Source: BOG-908 sp965198855
GTDB taxonomy: Bacteria > Pseudomonadota > Alphaproteobacteria > Acetobacterales > Acetobacteraceae
Direction of reading: 5' to 3'
Length of the DNA: 64,000 bases
Assembly: GCA_965198855.1 (NCBI GenBank)
Contig: CBDAPZ010000001.1
Coordinates: 2,170,001-2,234,000 of the forward strand
Positions 8,585-16,535 of this stretch are shown here, in pieces. The notes below the pieces were generated by a model. That model had not been told where the DNA came from. It searched no databases and saw nothing but the letters and a program-made list of their open reading frames with translations. Position 1 is the stretch's first letter. Every line of letters starts with the position of its first letter. Made by a program: the position numbers and the translations under genes.

Positions 8585-8671
8585 CACCATATCCTCCATA
8601 AGAAGCAACATGGACACCATGGGGCCGGACGCTTCCGACACCTGGGGCCGAACCCTTCAAGGCGTTCGACG
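8585..8671 (-). promoter_or_regulatory. Probable ROSE-type RNA thermometer in the hsp20 5' UTR
   Basis: Just before the start codon the mRNA reads GUUGCUUC, loop UUAU, then GGAGGAU. These arms pair with one bulged G in UUGCU, the hallmark of ROSE elements, sequestering the Shine-Dalgarno. CCAU/AUGG extends the stem (8587-8613). A further GC-rich foldable segment lies 5' of it. The ~87-base leader length also fits the family. Confidence 0.7.
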
Positions 8672-8677
8672 CCGCAG

Positions 8678-8705
8678 ATTTTAGAAATGAGCCACCACCC
8701 GTCAA
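8678..8705 (-). promoter_or_regulatory. Sigma70-like promoter for hsp20
   Basis: On the minus strand TTGACG (8705-8700), a 16-base spacer and TAAAAT (8683-8678). It would start transcription near 8671, giving the ROSE-containing leader. I saw no well-spaced heat-shock sigma factor site. Confidence 0.6.
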
Positions 8706-8954
8706 TAGGCTCACACTTATGTTACAACCAGATGGCTGGCGCTTTTCGCGACTGGCCTGACTCGCATCCTCTTGACCTGTCGCACGCCGCCGCACCAAGC
8801 GAGCGTCGCCGATAGTGTGGCTGGGGATGCGGGGAGATCAGCGTCGGCGCAGTCTGGGCCGAGGCAATGTTGTGTCTCCGGAAAAGCAGCGCGAGGCGCC
8901 GCCTGCGTAGGGCACCCTTGCCCCCGCTGCGGGCAAAGCCCATTTGAGCCGACT

Positions 8955-9491
8955 ATGATAGAACCATGGCACGGAACAACCATCTTATGCGTCCGCCACG
9001 GCGGGCGCGTCACCATGGCCGGCGATGGCCAGGTCACCATGGGCCAGACGGTGGTGAAGGGGAACGCGCGCAAGGTGCGGCGCATCGGTGACGGGCAGGT
9101 GATCACCGGCTTCGCGGGCGCGACGGCGGACGCTTTCACCCTGCTCGAACGGCTCGAAGCCAAGCTGGAGCGCTTTCCCAACCAGCTCGAACGCGCGTGC
9201 GTGGAGCTCGCCAAGGATTGGCGGACCGACCGGTATCTGCGACGGCTCGAAGCGATGATGGCGGTGGCCGACGTCGATCACAGCTACACGCTGACCGGCA
9301 CCGGCGATGTGCTAGAGCCTGAAGACGGTATCATCGCCATCGGCTCGGGCGGCAATTACGCGCTGGCCGCAGCGCGCGCGCTGGTGGGCATCGAAGGGTT
9401 GAGCTCGGAGGACATCGCGCGGCGCGCCATGGGGATTGCCGCCGATATCTGCGTCTACACCAACCATTCGCTGTTGCTGGAGACGCTGTGA
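8955..9491 (+). CDS. hslV: ATP-dependent protease peptidase subunit HslV
   Basis: Proteolytic core of the cytosolic HslVU (ClpQY) protease: a threonine peptidase forming double hexamers. The 178-residue product shows MIEPWHGTTILCVRHGG. The Thr after HG is the expected catalytic N-terminal residue after removal of the short propeptide. TMAGDGQVTMGQTV, GFAGATADAFTLLERLEAKL and AIGSGGNYALAAARAL are family signatures. The frame extends upstream to 8772, but the ATG at 8955 fits the family. Its stop overlaps the start of hslU (TGATG), so the two are translationally coupled. Confidence 0.96.
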   Translation: MIEPWHGTTILCVRHGGRVTMAGDGQVTMGQTVVKGNARKVRRIGDGQVITGFAGATADAFTLLERLEAKLERFPNQLERACVELAKDWRTDRYLRRLEAMMAVADVDHSYTLTGTGDVLEPEDGIIAIGSGGNYALAAARALVGIEGLSSEDIARRAMGIAADICVYTNHSLLLETL

Positions 9492-10810
9492 TGGATACCC
9501 CTACTTTTTCGCCGCGGGAGATCGTGGGCGAACTCGATCGTTTCATTGTTGGCCAGGGCGATGCGAAGCGCGCAGTGGCGATCGCCCTGCGTAATCGCTG
9601 GCGGCGGGCGCAACTGCCCGAGGCGATGCGCGACGAGGTGGTGCCGAAAAACATTCTGATGATCGGGCCGACCGGCTGCGGCAAGACGGAGATCGCACGA
9701 CGCTTGGCGCGACTGGCGCAGGCGCCATTCCTGAAAGTGGAAGCGACGAAGTTTACCGAAGTGGGGTATGTCGGCCGCGATGTCGATTCGATCATTCGTG
9801 ATCTGGTCGAGGTTTCCTTGAACATGCTGCGCGAGGTGAGCCGTCGCGACGTGCAGGCGAAAGCCGAGGCGGGCGCCGAGGACCGGATTGTCGATGCGCT
9901 GGTAGGCATGAGTGCGAGCGCGGATACAAAGAACAAGTTTCGCAAGATGCTGCGCGCCGGCGAAATGGAAGACAAGGATATTGAAATTGCCATAGCGGAT
10001 AACGGATCTTCCGCGATCGGTCAGATCGATCTGCCTGGCGTGCCGCCAGGTCAGATGATCAATCTCGGCGAGATGATGCGCGGCATGATGGGCGGCAAGC
10101 AGACGCAGAAGAAGCTGAAGGTGTCGGCGGCCCGGCCGATCCTGGAGCGTGAGGAAGCCGACAAGCTGGTGGATACCGATCGGCTCACCAAGGATGCCGT
10201 GGATCACGCGGAAAACAACGGCATCGTGTTTCTCGACGAGATCGACAAGGTGTGCGCGCGCACCAGCGAAGGCGGTTTCCGCGGCGGGGATGTGTCGCGC
10301 GAGGGTGTGCAGCGCGATCTGCTGCCGCTGATCGAGGGCACCACGGTTTCCACCAAATATGGGCCGGTGAAGACCGACCATATCCTGTTCATCGCATCCG
10401 GCGCGTTCCATCTGGCAAAGCCCGCCGACTTGCTGCCGGAATTGCAGGGGCGTCTGCCGATACGTGTCGAACTGGCGCCGCTCACGCGTGCCGATCTGCG
10501 GCGGATCCTGACCGAGCCTGAGCATAATCTGTTGGCGCAGTATTCGGCGTTGATGGCGACAGAAGGTGTTACACTGGATTTCGCCGAAGACGCGATCGAT
10601 GCCCTGGCCGATCTGGCGGCGGACATCAATGACCGTGTCGAGAATATCGGCGCGCGGCGGCTGGCAACGGTTTTGGAAAAGCTGCTGGAAGATATCAGTT
10701 TTTCCGCATCGGACCGTCACGGCGAGACTGTTCGCGTCGACGCGTCGACGGTGAAGGATCGTGTGGCGCCATTGGCCGCGCGCGGAGATCTGAGCCGCTT
10801 CATCCTGTGA
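9491..10810 (+). CDS. hslU: HslU ATPase subunit of HslVU protease
   Basis: AAA+ unfoldase that feeds substrates to HslV. The 439-residue product has N-terminal FSPREIVGELDRFIVGQGDAK, Walker A GPTGCGKTE, the pore loop GYVGRDVDSIIRDL, the intermediate I-domain with a Gly/Met-rich stretch (residues ~180-200), Walker B IVFLDEIDK and the C-terminal sensor region DRVENIGARRL. Length is normal. It follows hslV with a one-base overlap and is followed by ksgA, whose GTG overlaps the hslU stop. Confidence 0.96.
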   Translation: MDTPTFSPREIVGELDRFIVGQGDAKRAVAIALRNRWRRAQLPEAMRDEVVPKNILMIGPTGCGKTEIARRLARLAQAPFLKVEATKFTEVGYVGRDVDSIIRDLVEVSLNMLREVSRRDVQAKAEAGAEDRIVDALVGMSASADTKNKFRKMLRAGEMEDKDIEIAIADNGSSAIGQIDLPGVPPGQMINLGEMMRGMMGGKQTQKKLKVSAARPILEREEADKLVDTDRLTKDAVDHAENNGIVFLDEIDKVCARTSEGGFRGGDVSREGVQRDLLPLIEGTTVSTKYGPVKTDHILFIASGAFHLAKPADLLPELQGRLPIRVELAPLTRADLRRILTEPEHNLLAQYSALMATEGVTLDFAEDAIDALADLAADINDRVENIGARRLATVLEKLLEDISFSASDRHGETVRVDASTVKDRVAPLAARGDLSRFIL

Positions 10811-11622
10811 CGGCAGCACCACCGCTCCGCGAGGTCATCCAGCGCTTCGGGCTGGATGCGCGGAAAAAACTCGGCCAGCATTTTCTGCTGGACGAGAATT
10901 TGACGGGCAAGATCGCCAGGCAGGCCGGCGATCTCGCCGGGCGGCATGTGATCGAGGTGGGGCCCGGCCCGGGTGGCCTGACCCGGGCATTGCTCGAGAG
11001 TGGGGCCGCAAAGATCACCGCGGTGGAAGTCGATCCACGTGCGGCCGAAGCGATCCGCGAACTCGCAGGCACGCATCCCGGACGGTTGTCGCTGCTCGAA
11101 GCCGACGCGATGACGACGGACCTGGCGACGATCGCCGATGCACCGCGACAGATCGTGGCGAATTTGCCTTATAATGTGGCGACACCCTTGCTGATCGGTT
11201 GGCTCAGGCAGGCCGCGCAATGGGAACGGATGACGCTGATGTTTCAGCTGGAAGTGGCAGAGCGTATTGCTGCGGCGCCGGATACCGAAGCATACGGGCG
11301 GCTTGCCGTGCTGGCGCAATGGACGTGTACGACGTCGTTCCTGATGCGCATTCCGCCAGTCGCATTCACGCCGCCGCCAAAAGTGTTTTCGGCAGTGGTA
11401 GGGTTTGTGCCGAAGGCTGAGCAGCCCGATCCGTCGTTGTTCCGCACTATGGAAAAGCTGACTGCGGCGGCGTTTGGGCAGCGGCGCAAGATGCTGCGTG
11501 GATCGTTGCGCGAGTTGGGCGGCGAAGTGCTTTTGGCAAAAGCGGGTATTGCAGGAGACCGGCGGGCGGAGACGTTGACGATCGCGGAATTTGATCGGTT
11601 GGCGCGGTGTTTGGCACCGTAG
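10807..11622 (+). CDS. ksgA: 16S rRNA dimethyladenosine transferase KsgA
   Basis: SAM-dependent enzyme that dimethylates two adjacent adenines in helix 45 of 16S rRNA late in 30S assembly. The 271-residue protein shows KLGQHFLLDENLTGKIARQA, the SAM loop EVGPGPGGLTRALL, the adenine-pocket motif ANLPYNVATPLL and TPPPKVFSAVVGF, all standard. Start is a GTG overlapping the hslU stop by four bases, suggesting coupling. An AT-rich hairpin repeat begins a few bases after the stop. Confidence 0.95.
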   Translation: MTAAPPLREVIQRFGLDARKKLGQHFLLDENLTGKIARQAGDLAGRHVIEVGPGPGGLTRALLESGAAKITAVEVDPRAAEAIRELAGTHPGRLSLLEADAMTTDLATIADAPRQIVANLPYNVATPLLIGWLRQAAQWERMTLMFQLEVAERIAAAPDTEAYGRLAVLAQWTCTTSFLMRIPPVAFTPPPKVFSAVVGFVPKAEQPDPSLFRTMEKLTAAAFGQRRKMLRGSLRELGGEVLLAKAGIAGDRRAETLTIAEFDRLARCLAP

Positions 11623-11625
11623 GGA

Positions 11626-11668
11626 AGGCAGGTCTTCTTTTCTGAAGAAAAGAAGCAAAAGACTTTTA
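11626..11668 (+). repeat. AT-rich hairpin repeat, copy 3
   Basis: GGTC then the hairpin TTCTTTTCTGAAGAAAAGAA, then GCAAAAGACTTTTA; four bases after the ksgA stop. Confidence 0.75.
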
Positions 11669-11705
11669 GATCGCTGTCGCGGTTCTTTCCGGCCGCCTAC
11701 GTCAT

Positions 11706-11729
11706 ATGGGTTGCCCAAGCGCAACCCAT
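11706..11729. repeat. REP-like palindrome
   Basis: ATGGGTTGC, six-base loop, GCAACCCAT. It matches the inner part of the RAYT-associated REP and sits beside the otsA stop, where it could act as a hairpin between convergent genes. Confidence 0.6.
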
Positions 11730-11730
11730 T

Positions 11731-13071
11731 CTACAATTCCAGTCGTTCCAGAAAGCTGGTGGCCCAGATGGCGGCGGTGCTCGCTTTTACGGCTTCGTCC
11801 ATCGTGTGCCAACGTTTGCGGCGTTCCTTTTTTTCCATGCGCAGCGCTTCATCCAAGGCATCGGCAATCTCGTCGGGATCGAACGGGTTGACCAGGACGG
11901 CGCCCTTCATCGCAGAGGCGGCACCGGCAAAACGCGAGAGCACCAGCACGCCGGGATCGGCAGCATTCTGTGCGGCCACGTATTCTTTCGCGACCAAATT
12001 CATCCCGTCGCGCAACGGTGTGACCAGCCCTACGCGCGCACGGCGGTGGAAGCCCGCGAGCGTATCGCGCGGGATGGCGCTGTTCAGGTAGCGCAGCGGC
12101 GTATAGTCGAACGTGCCGAATTCGCCGTTGATGAGCCCCGTCAACGCGTCGAGCTCGCGCTTAAGGCTGCGGTATTGAGCAACGTCGCCGCGCGAGACGG
12201 GCGCTATTTGCAGGAAGGTCACGTGATTGCAGTGTTCCGGATACCGCCGGAGTAGTTGCGCGAAGCCGCGGAAACGTTCCGGCAGCCCCTTAGTGTAATC
12301 CAGCCGGTCGACGCCAAGGATCAACGCACGGCCGTTCAGGCTTTCCTCCAGGCGCGCTTGTTCCTCGGTGCCGTCGGCGCGCTCGGCGGCCTCGTGGAAT
12401 GTTTCTGGATCGATACCGATCGGAAAGGCTTCCGCCTTTGCTTTTACGCCGGCGCGGGCAAAGCACTGGTTGAGGTTCTCGGCATCATCCTGTGTCTGCA
12501 CGCCGATCACGTCGTAGCTGGCGAAGCTGCGCAGAAGTGCTTCGCCTTGCGGCAAGGTATCGAACAGGAAGGGCGGCGGAAACGGGATATGCAGGAAGAA
12601 CCCGATGCGGTTGCGCACGCCGGCCTCGCGCAGTGCCGCACCGCACGGGATGAGCTGGTAGTCATGCACCCAGACGGTATCGGTGGGTTTGAGCAGGCCC
12701 GCCAGGCTGCGGGCGAAGAACTGATTGACCGTGGTGTAGCACGCAAGTTCTTCACGCCGGAATACCGCCTGGCCCACACGCCCGTGAAACAGCGGCCACA
12801 GCATGGTGTTGCTGAACCCGACATAATAACCGCGGTATTGCGCCGAGGAGAGATCCACCGTGGCGAATTTCACGCCGGCGGCAAGCCTGTTGCGCGGCTT
12901 GTCGCTCGGCTCGCCTTTTACCTCGCGGCCGGACCAGCCGAACCAGAGCGTGTCGCGTGCGGCGATCGCATCTTTCAAAGCCACAGCCAGGCCGCCTGCG
13001 AGTTCGGCTTTGCCGCGCACGGCGGGCACGCGATTGGAGACGATAACCAGGCGGGGAATCACACGGGCCAT
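11731..13071 (-). CDS. otsA: Trehalose-6-phosphate synthase OtsA
   Basis: GT20 enzyme joining UDP-glucose and glucose-6-phosphate to form trehalose-6-phosphate, the first step of osmoprotectant trehalose synthesis. The 446-residue product shows LVIVSNRVP, GLAVALKDA, VWVHDYQLIP, RIGFFLHIPFP, GVDRLDYTKGLPERF, LVTPLRDGMNLVAKEYVAAQ and VLSRFAGAA, all diagnostic. It follows otsB on the same strand with a 13-base overlap, so they form one otsBA operon. Confidence 0.95.
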   Translation of the reverse strand: MARVIPRLVIVSNRVPAVRGKAELAGGLAVALKDAIAARDTLWFGWSGREVKGEPSDKPRNRLAAGVKFATVDLSSAQYRGYYVGFSNTMLWPLFHGRVGQAVFRREELACYTTVNQFFARSLAGLLKPTDTVWVHDYQLIPCGAALREAGVRNRIGFFLHIPFPPPFLFDTLPQGEALLRSFASYDVIGVQTQDDAENLNQCFARAGVKAKAEAFPIGIDPETFHEAAERADGTEEQARLEESLNGRALILGVDRLDYTKGLPERFRGFAQLLRRYPEHCNHVTFLQIAPVSRGDVAQYRSLKRELDALTGLINGEFGTFDYTPLRYLNSAIPRDTLAGFHRRARVGLVTPLRDGMNLVAKEYVAAQNAADPGVLVLSRFAGAASAMKGAVLVNPFDPDEIADALDEALRMEKKERRKRWHTMDEAVKASTAAIWATSFLERLEL

Positions 13072-13808
13072 GCATCTGCCTCGCCCGTCTGCGCGCCGGC
13101 CAGAAGGGCGATCCAGCGGCGTACTTCCGCAGCGTCGGCAAATATGTCGGGCACGCGCAGACCAAGCCCGCCGAGCGCGCGGGCTTCGCGCATGCCGTCC
13201 TCATCGGTGATGTCGTCGCCGACGAAGATGGGGAGCCTTCCTGCGAAAGGTGGACGCGACATCAGGTCGTGCACCGCATGTCCCTTGTCCACGCCGGCCG
13301 GGCGCATTTCCCACGCCATCTTGGCTCCCATCAGCTGATAGTCTCCGGGGGCTTCTTCCAGCAATGCCTCGAGCCCGGCCTGCAGAGCGCGCCCGGCTTC
13401 AGGGGCGGCGCGGTAATGCAGGACGAAGCCGTGCTTTTTCGGCTCGAAGAAGGCGCCATTATGCTGTGCTGCCAGCGCCTTGGCGGAGTTGATCCAATGC
13501 AGCGGCGTCTCAGGCAGATCCCGATGGATGATCGCCTCCCCGGGGGCGTGGCGCACCGCCGTGCCATGCTCGCCGGCGATGGCGAAGCCAGCCCCGCCGA
13601 GATACGAATCGACCTGCGCGATCGGGCGGCCGGTGACGATCGCCAGCGCGCCGCCGCATTGCGTGCGCAGCCGGCTGAGATTTTTGGCAAGACCGGATGG
13701 CACCACCACCAGCTCGGGCGACGGAGCGATATCGACAAGTGTGCCATCGAAATCAAGCAGGAGCGCCGCACGGGACGGCGGCGGGAGACAAGGTACGCGA
13801 GACGTCAT
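13059..13808 (-). CDS. otsB: Trehalose-6-phosphate phosphatase OtsB
   Basis: HAD-family phosphatase that dephosphorylates trehalose-6-phosphate. The 249-residue product has LLLDFDGTLVDIAPSPE (nucleophile Asp in DFDGT), ALAIVTGRPIAQVDSYLG, AGEHGTAVRH, the Lys of GVDKGHAVHDLM and the acidic end PIFVGDDITDEDGM. The frame continues to 13937, but the ATG at 13808 places the first motif at the normal distance. No Shine-Dalgarno directly precedes it: a 26-base tandem duplication separates it from GGAGG at 13846-13850, which now serves a nine-codon frame ending at this ATG. Cotranscribed with otsA. Confidence 0.93.
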   Translation of the reverse strand: MTSRVPCLPPPSRAALLLDFDGTLVDIAPSPELVVVPSGLAKNLSRLRTQCGGALAIVTGRPIAQVDSYLGGAGFAIAGEHGTAVRHAPGEAIIHRDLPETPLHWINSAKALAAQHNGAFFEPKKHGFVLHYRAAPEAGRALQAGLEALLEEAPGDYQLMGAKMAWEMRPAGVDKGHAVHDLMSRPPFAGRLPIFVGDDITDEDGMREARALGGLGLRVPDIFADAAEVRRWIALLAGAQTGEADAWPV

Positions 13809-13844
13809 AAGTGTGAGAGTACGCGAGACGTCATAAGTGTGAGA
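13793..13844. repeat. Perfect 26-base tandem duplication at the otsB start
   Basis: Two identical adjacent copies (13793-13818 and 13819-13844), each holding an ATG with ACGTCTCGCGTAC after it on the minus strand. The unit length is not a multiple of three, so the second ATG is out of frame with otsB. Confidence 0.95.
13805..13834 (-). CDS. Possible 9-residue leader peptide coupled to otsB
   Basis: The outer duplicated ATG reads MTSRVLSHL and stops at TGA overlapping the otsB ATG (ATGA). GGAGG lies 11 bases upstream of this leader start, while otsB has none of its own. Translation of otsB may therefore depend on termination-reinitiation. No expression evidence. Confidence 0.45.
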   Translation of the reverse strand: MTSRVLSHL

Positions 13845-13956
13845 ACCTCCGCTAGGCCTTCTGGTTCCAAGAAGAGAGAGTGGGTTGCACCCCCGCGGCG
13901 CCGGCATTCGAACCGGTGGCACGCCTGCTGAAGCCACATATACGACCTTCCTCGCG

Positions 13957-13978
13957 GACCTCCAGCGTTAAGGAGGTC
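13957..13978 (+). promoter_or_regulatory. Hairpin in the metK leader
   Basis: GACCTCC, eight-base loop, GGAGGTC, followed by TT. The 233 bases between otsB and metK have no gene. The hairpin lies about 65 bases before metK and could be an attenuator or 5' UTR structure. I could not match a known SAM-responsive riboswitch consensus. Confidence 0.4.
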
Positions 13979-14041
13979 TTGCCTTGACCCCCTTGTCCCT
14001 TTCGGCCATTCAGCGATCTCCTGTATTCACGAAAGAGAACC

Positions 14042-15223
14042 ATGCGCGACAAGGGCGATTTCCTCTTCACGTCCGAATCCGTTTCGGAAGGCCATCCGGA
14101 CAAGGTTGCCGACCGGATCAGCGACACGGTTCTCGATGCATTCCTCGCCGCCGATCCCTATGCCCGTGTCGCCTGCGAGACGATGGTGACGACCAACCGC
14201 ATCATCCTTGCGGGAGAGACCCGCGGGCCGGAATCGGTCACCCACGAGCAGCTGATCCATCTCGCCCGCGAAGCGGTGCGCGATATCGGCTACGACCAGG
14301 AAGGTTTTTCATGGCGCAACGCGCATGTGGAATGCCACCTCCATGCGCAATCCTCCGACATCGCGGTCGGCGTCGATAGCGCCGGCAACAAGGATGAAGG
14401 TGCTGGCGACCAGGGCATCATGTTCGGTTATGCCACCACCGAGACCGACAGCCTGATGCCGGCGCCGATTCATTACGCGCATCTTATTCTCCGCACGATC
14501 AACGAGCTGCGCAAAGCCGGCGACCAGCGTGTGGCCGGGTTGCTGCCGGATGCGAAAAGCCAGGTCACGCTGCGTTATGTCGACGGCAAGCCGGTGGGGG
14601 CGACCAGTGTCGTGCTCTCCACCCAGCACGAGGCCGGCATGGAGCAGGCCGACATTTTCCGCACGGTACGCCCGCTGATCGAGAAGGTGTTGCCGTCTGG
14701 CTGGATGTGCCCGGACAAGGAACTGTATATCAACCCGACCGGCAACTTTGTCATCGGCGGTCCGGACGGCGATTGCGGGCTGACTGGCCGCAAGATCATC
14801 GTCGACACCTATGGCGGTGCGGCCCCGCATGGCGGCGGCGCGTTCTCCGGCAAGGATCCCACGAAGGTGGATCGCAGTGCCGCCTATGCGGCGCGGTATC
14901 TGGCGAAGAACGTGGTAGCGGCCGGGCTTGCTCAGCGCTGCACCATCCAGATCAGCTACGCGATCGGCGTGGCGCATCCGCTCTCCGTCTATGTCGAGCT
15001 GCATGGGACCGGTGCCGATGTAGAGGAGGCCAAGCTCGAGAAGACGCTACGCGAGCTGATGAACCTGACGCCGCGCGGGATCCGCGAGCACCTGAAGCTC
15101 AATGCACCGATCTACGTGCCGACGAGCGCCTACGGGCATTTCGGACGCGTCCCTGAGGGTGACTTCTTCACCTGGGAACGCACGGATCTGGTGCCGGCGC
15201 TGCAATCCGCGTTTAATCGCTAA
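14042..15223 (+). CDS. metK: S-adenosylmethionine synthase MetK
   Basis: Makes SAM from methionine and ATP in the cytosol. The 393-residue product carries FTSESVSEGHPDKVADRISD, VTTNRIILAGETRG, DQGIMFGYATTET, the second ATP motif GAAPHGGGAFSGKDPTKVDR and GHFGR near the C-terminus. Full length, ATG start with GAAAGAGAAC before it. It lies beside trmB, another SAM-using enzyme, with a GC-rich repeat between them. Confidence 0.97.
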   Translation: MRDKGDFLFTSESVSEGHPDKVADRISDTVLDAFLAADPYARVACETMVTTNRIILAGETRGPESVTHEQLIHLAREAVRDIGYDQEGFSWRNAHVECHLHAQSSDIAVGVDSAGNKDEGAGDQGIMFGYATTETDSLMPAPIHYAHLILRTINELRKAGDQRVAGLLPDAKSQVTLRYVDGKPVGATSVVLSTQHEAGMEQADIFRTVRPLIEKVLPSGWMCPDKELYINPTGNFVIGGPDGDCGLTGRKIIVDTYGGAAPHGGGAFSGKDPTKVDRSAAYAARYLAKNVVAAGLAQRCTIQISYAIGVAHPLSVYVELHGTGADVEEAKLEKTLRELMNLTPRGIREHLKLNAPIYVPTSAYGHFGRVPEGDFFTWERTDLVPALQSAFNR

Positions 15224-15226
15224 GCC

Positions 15227-15255
15227 AGGAAGGCCGGGGGCTCTGCCCCTCGCCT
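15227..15255 (+). repeat. GC-rich dispersed repeat, short copy
   Basis: AAGGCCGGGGGCTCTGCCCCTCGCCT, sharing the GGGGCTCTGCCCC palindrome with 46582-46680 and 60771-60803; lies directly before the trmB start. Confidence 0.55.
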
Positions 15256-15259
15256 GACC

Positions 15260-15937
15260 TTGAGCGTAAAACCCTCGCCGGACCGGCTTTACGGCCGGCA
15301 ACGCACCCACGCTCTGCGACCGCGGCAACAGCTCCTGCTTGATATCGCCTTGCCGCGACTGCGCTTCGATCCTTCAGTCGGTTTCGGCCGTTCTTTCGCG
15401 CAGCACTGGCTTGAGGTTGGCTTTGGTGGCGGCGAACACAGCCGTGCGCTCATTGCGGCTCATCCGGAGGTGGCCCTGGTCACCTGCGAAGTCTTCGAGC
15501 AGGGTTTGTGCTCGATGCTCGCGGCCCTGGTGCCGGAAGGCGGCGAGGCTAGCGCACCCTTGCCCGAAAATTTGAAAATTTGGGATGATGACGGGCGGAC
15601 ATTGCTGACCTTGTTGCCGGAGGGCAGCCTCGACCGGCTGTTCCTGATGTTTCCCGATCCCTGGCCGAAGGCGCGGCACGCCAAGCGGCGCTTCGTGCAT
15701 CCCGATACGGCAAAGTTAGTCGCGAGCCGGCTCAAGCCTGGCGCCGAATGGCGCATCGCCAGCGACGACCCGACCTACCAGGCCTGGGTGGAAGAGGTGA
15801 TGGGCAGCTTGACCAATCTTTTCGCAGGTGGCTCGCCAGCGACGGACCGCCCTGCGGATTGGCCGGCCACGCGATACGAGGCCAAGGCGCTGGCTGCCGG
15901 CCGCCAGCCGCTCTACTGGGTGTTCCGCCGCCGATAA
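15260..15937 (+). CDS. trmB: tRNA (guanine-N7-)-methyltransferase TrmB
   Basis: SAM-dependent enzyme methylating G46 in the tRNA variable loop. The 225-residue product shows RLYGRQRTHALRPRQQLLL, the SAM motif LEVGFGGGEHSRALI, CEVFEQGLCSML and the signature LFLMFPDPWPKARHAKRRFV, then a C-terminal TRYEAKALAAGR. Start is a TTG just after the GC-rich repeat; no better ATG precedes the conserved region. It converges with the cytochrome b561 gene. Confidence 0.93.
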   Translation: MSVKPSPDRLYGRQRTHALRPRQQLLLDIALPRLRFDPSVGFGRSFAQHWLEVGFGGGEHSRALIAAHPEVALVTCEVFEQGLCSMLAALVPEGGEASAPLPENLKIWDDDGRTLLTLLPEGSLDRLFLMFPDPWPKARHAKRRFVHPDTAKLVASRLKPGAEWRIASDDPTYQAWVEEVMGSLTNLFAGGSPATDRPADWPATRYEAKALAAGRQPLYWVFRRR

Positions 15938-15941
15938 GGCC

Positions 15942-16508
15942 TCAGCCGCGTGGCCACATGCGCTGAAGCTCGGGTTCCCGATCGATGAATTGGTGTTTCA
16001 GGGCACCCAGGATGTGCACTGCGACCATGGCGTAGAGCACGTAGCCGAGTGCGCTGTGGATGGCGAAGAACAGGGAGTGGATTTGTTCCTTGGTCGCTGC
16101 GTCCTGGTGGGCGATTGCGCCGATGCGGAACCACGGGATCACCCAGAACAGGTTGAGCGGGTTGCCGGCAGCCCCCTTCCAGGCGCTGTCATGGATCCAG
16201 CCGCTGATCGGCAGCAGGAAGATCAGAAGATAGAGGATGACATGGGCCGCATGCGCGAGCTTGCGCTCCCATGGGGCATAGGCGGGGGGATAGGCCGGTG
16301 CCGGGTGGGAGAAGCGCCAGAGCAGGCGCATGATCGCGAGGCCCAGCACGGTGAGCCCGATCGATTTATGCAGGTCGATCATCGGGCGCTCAAAATTTTT
16401 CGGTAGGGAGTCGACACTCAGCACCAGGGCGACGTTGACGATGATCAGCACCGCGACCACCCAGTGAAACACCATGGCTAGCCGTGTGTAGCGCGCGATT
16501 TGCATCAT
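15942..16508 (-). CDS. Cytochrome b561 family protein
   Basis: Inner-membrane di-haem cytochrome b, 188 residues, four hydrophobic helices. Likely haem-ligand histidines appear in LAMVFHWVVAVL, DLHKSIGLTVLGLAIMRLLW, RKLAHAAHVILYLLIFLLPI and LVLYAMVAVHILGALKHQF-like segments. CybB-type proteins pass electrons between ubiquinol and superoxide or other acceptors. A double ATG starts the frame; the divergent glycosyltransferase frame begins close by. Confidence 0.85.
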   Translation of the reverse strand: MMQIARYTRLAMVFHWVVAVLIIVNVALVLSVDSLPKNFERPMIDLHKSIGLTVLGLAIMRLLWRFSHPAPAYPPAYAPWERKLAHAAHVILYLLIFLLPISGWIHDSAWKGAAGNPLNLFWVIPWFRIGAIAHQDAATKEQIHSLFFAIHSALGYVLYAMVAVHILGALKHQFIDREPELQRMWPRG

Positions 16509-16535
16509 GAACCGGCGGAATCCTCATTATCAGGC

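Noticed and set aside
8069..8815. Plus-strand open frame of 248 codons
   Set aside because: Antisense to hsp20 and its leader.
9455..10822. Minus-strand open frame of 455 codons
   Set aside because: Antisense to hslU, which has clear motifs.
12256..13338. Plus-strand open frame of 360 codons
   Set aside because: Antisense to otsA/otsB, with arginine/alanine-rich sequence and no motif; the minus-strand genes explain the region.
13880..13925. tRNA-like GGTTCGAAT segment on the minus strand upstream of otsB
   Set aside because: The T-arm-like palindrome has no acceptor stem, anticodon arm or CCA; not a tRNA.
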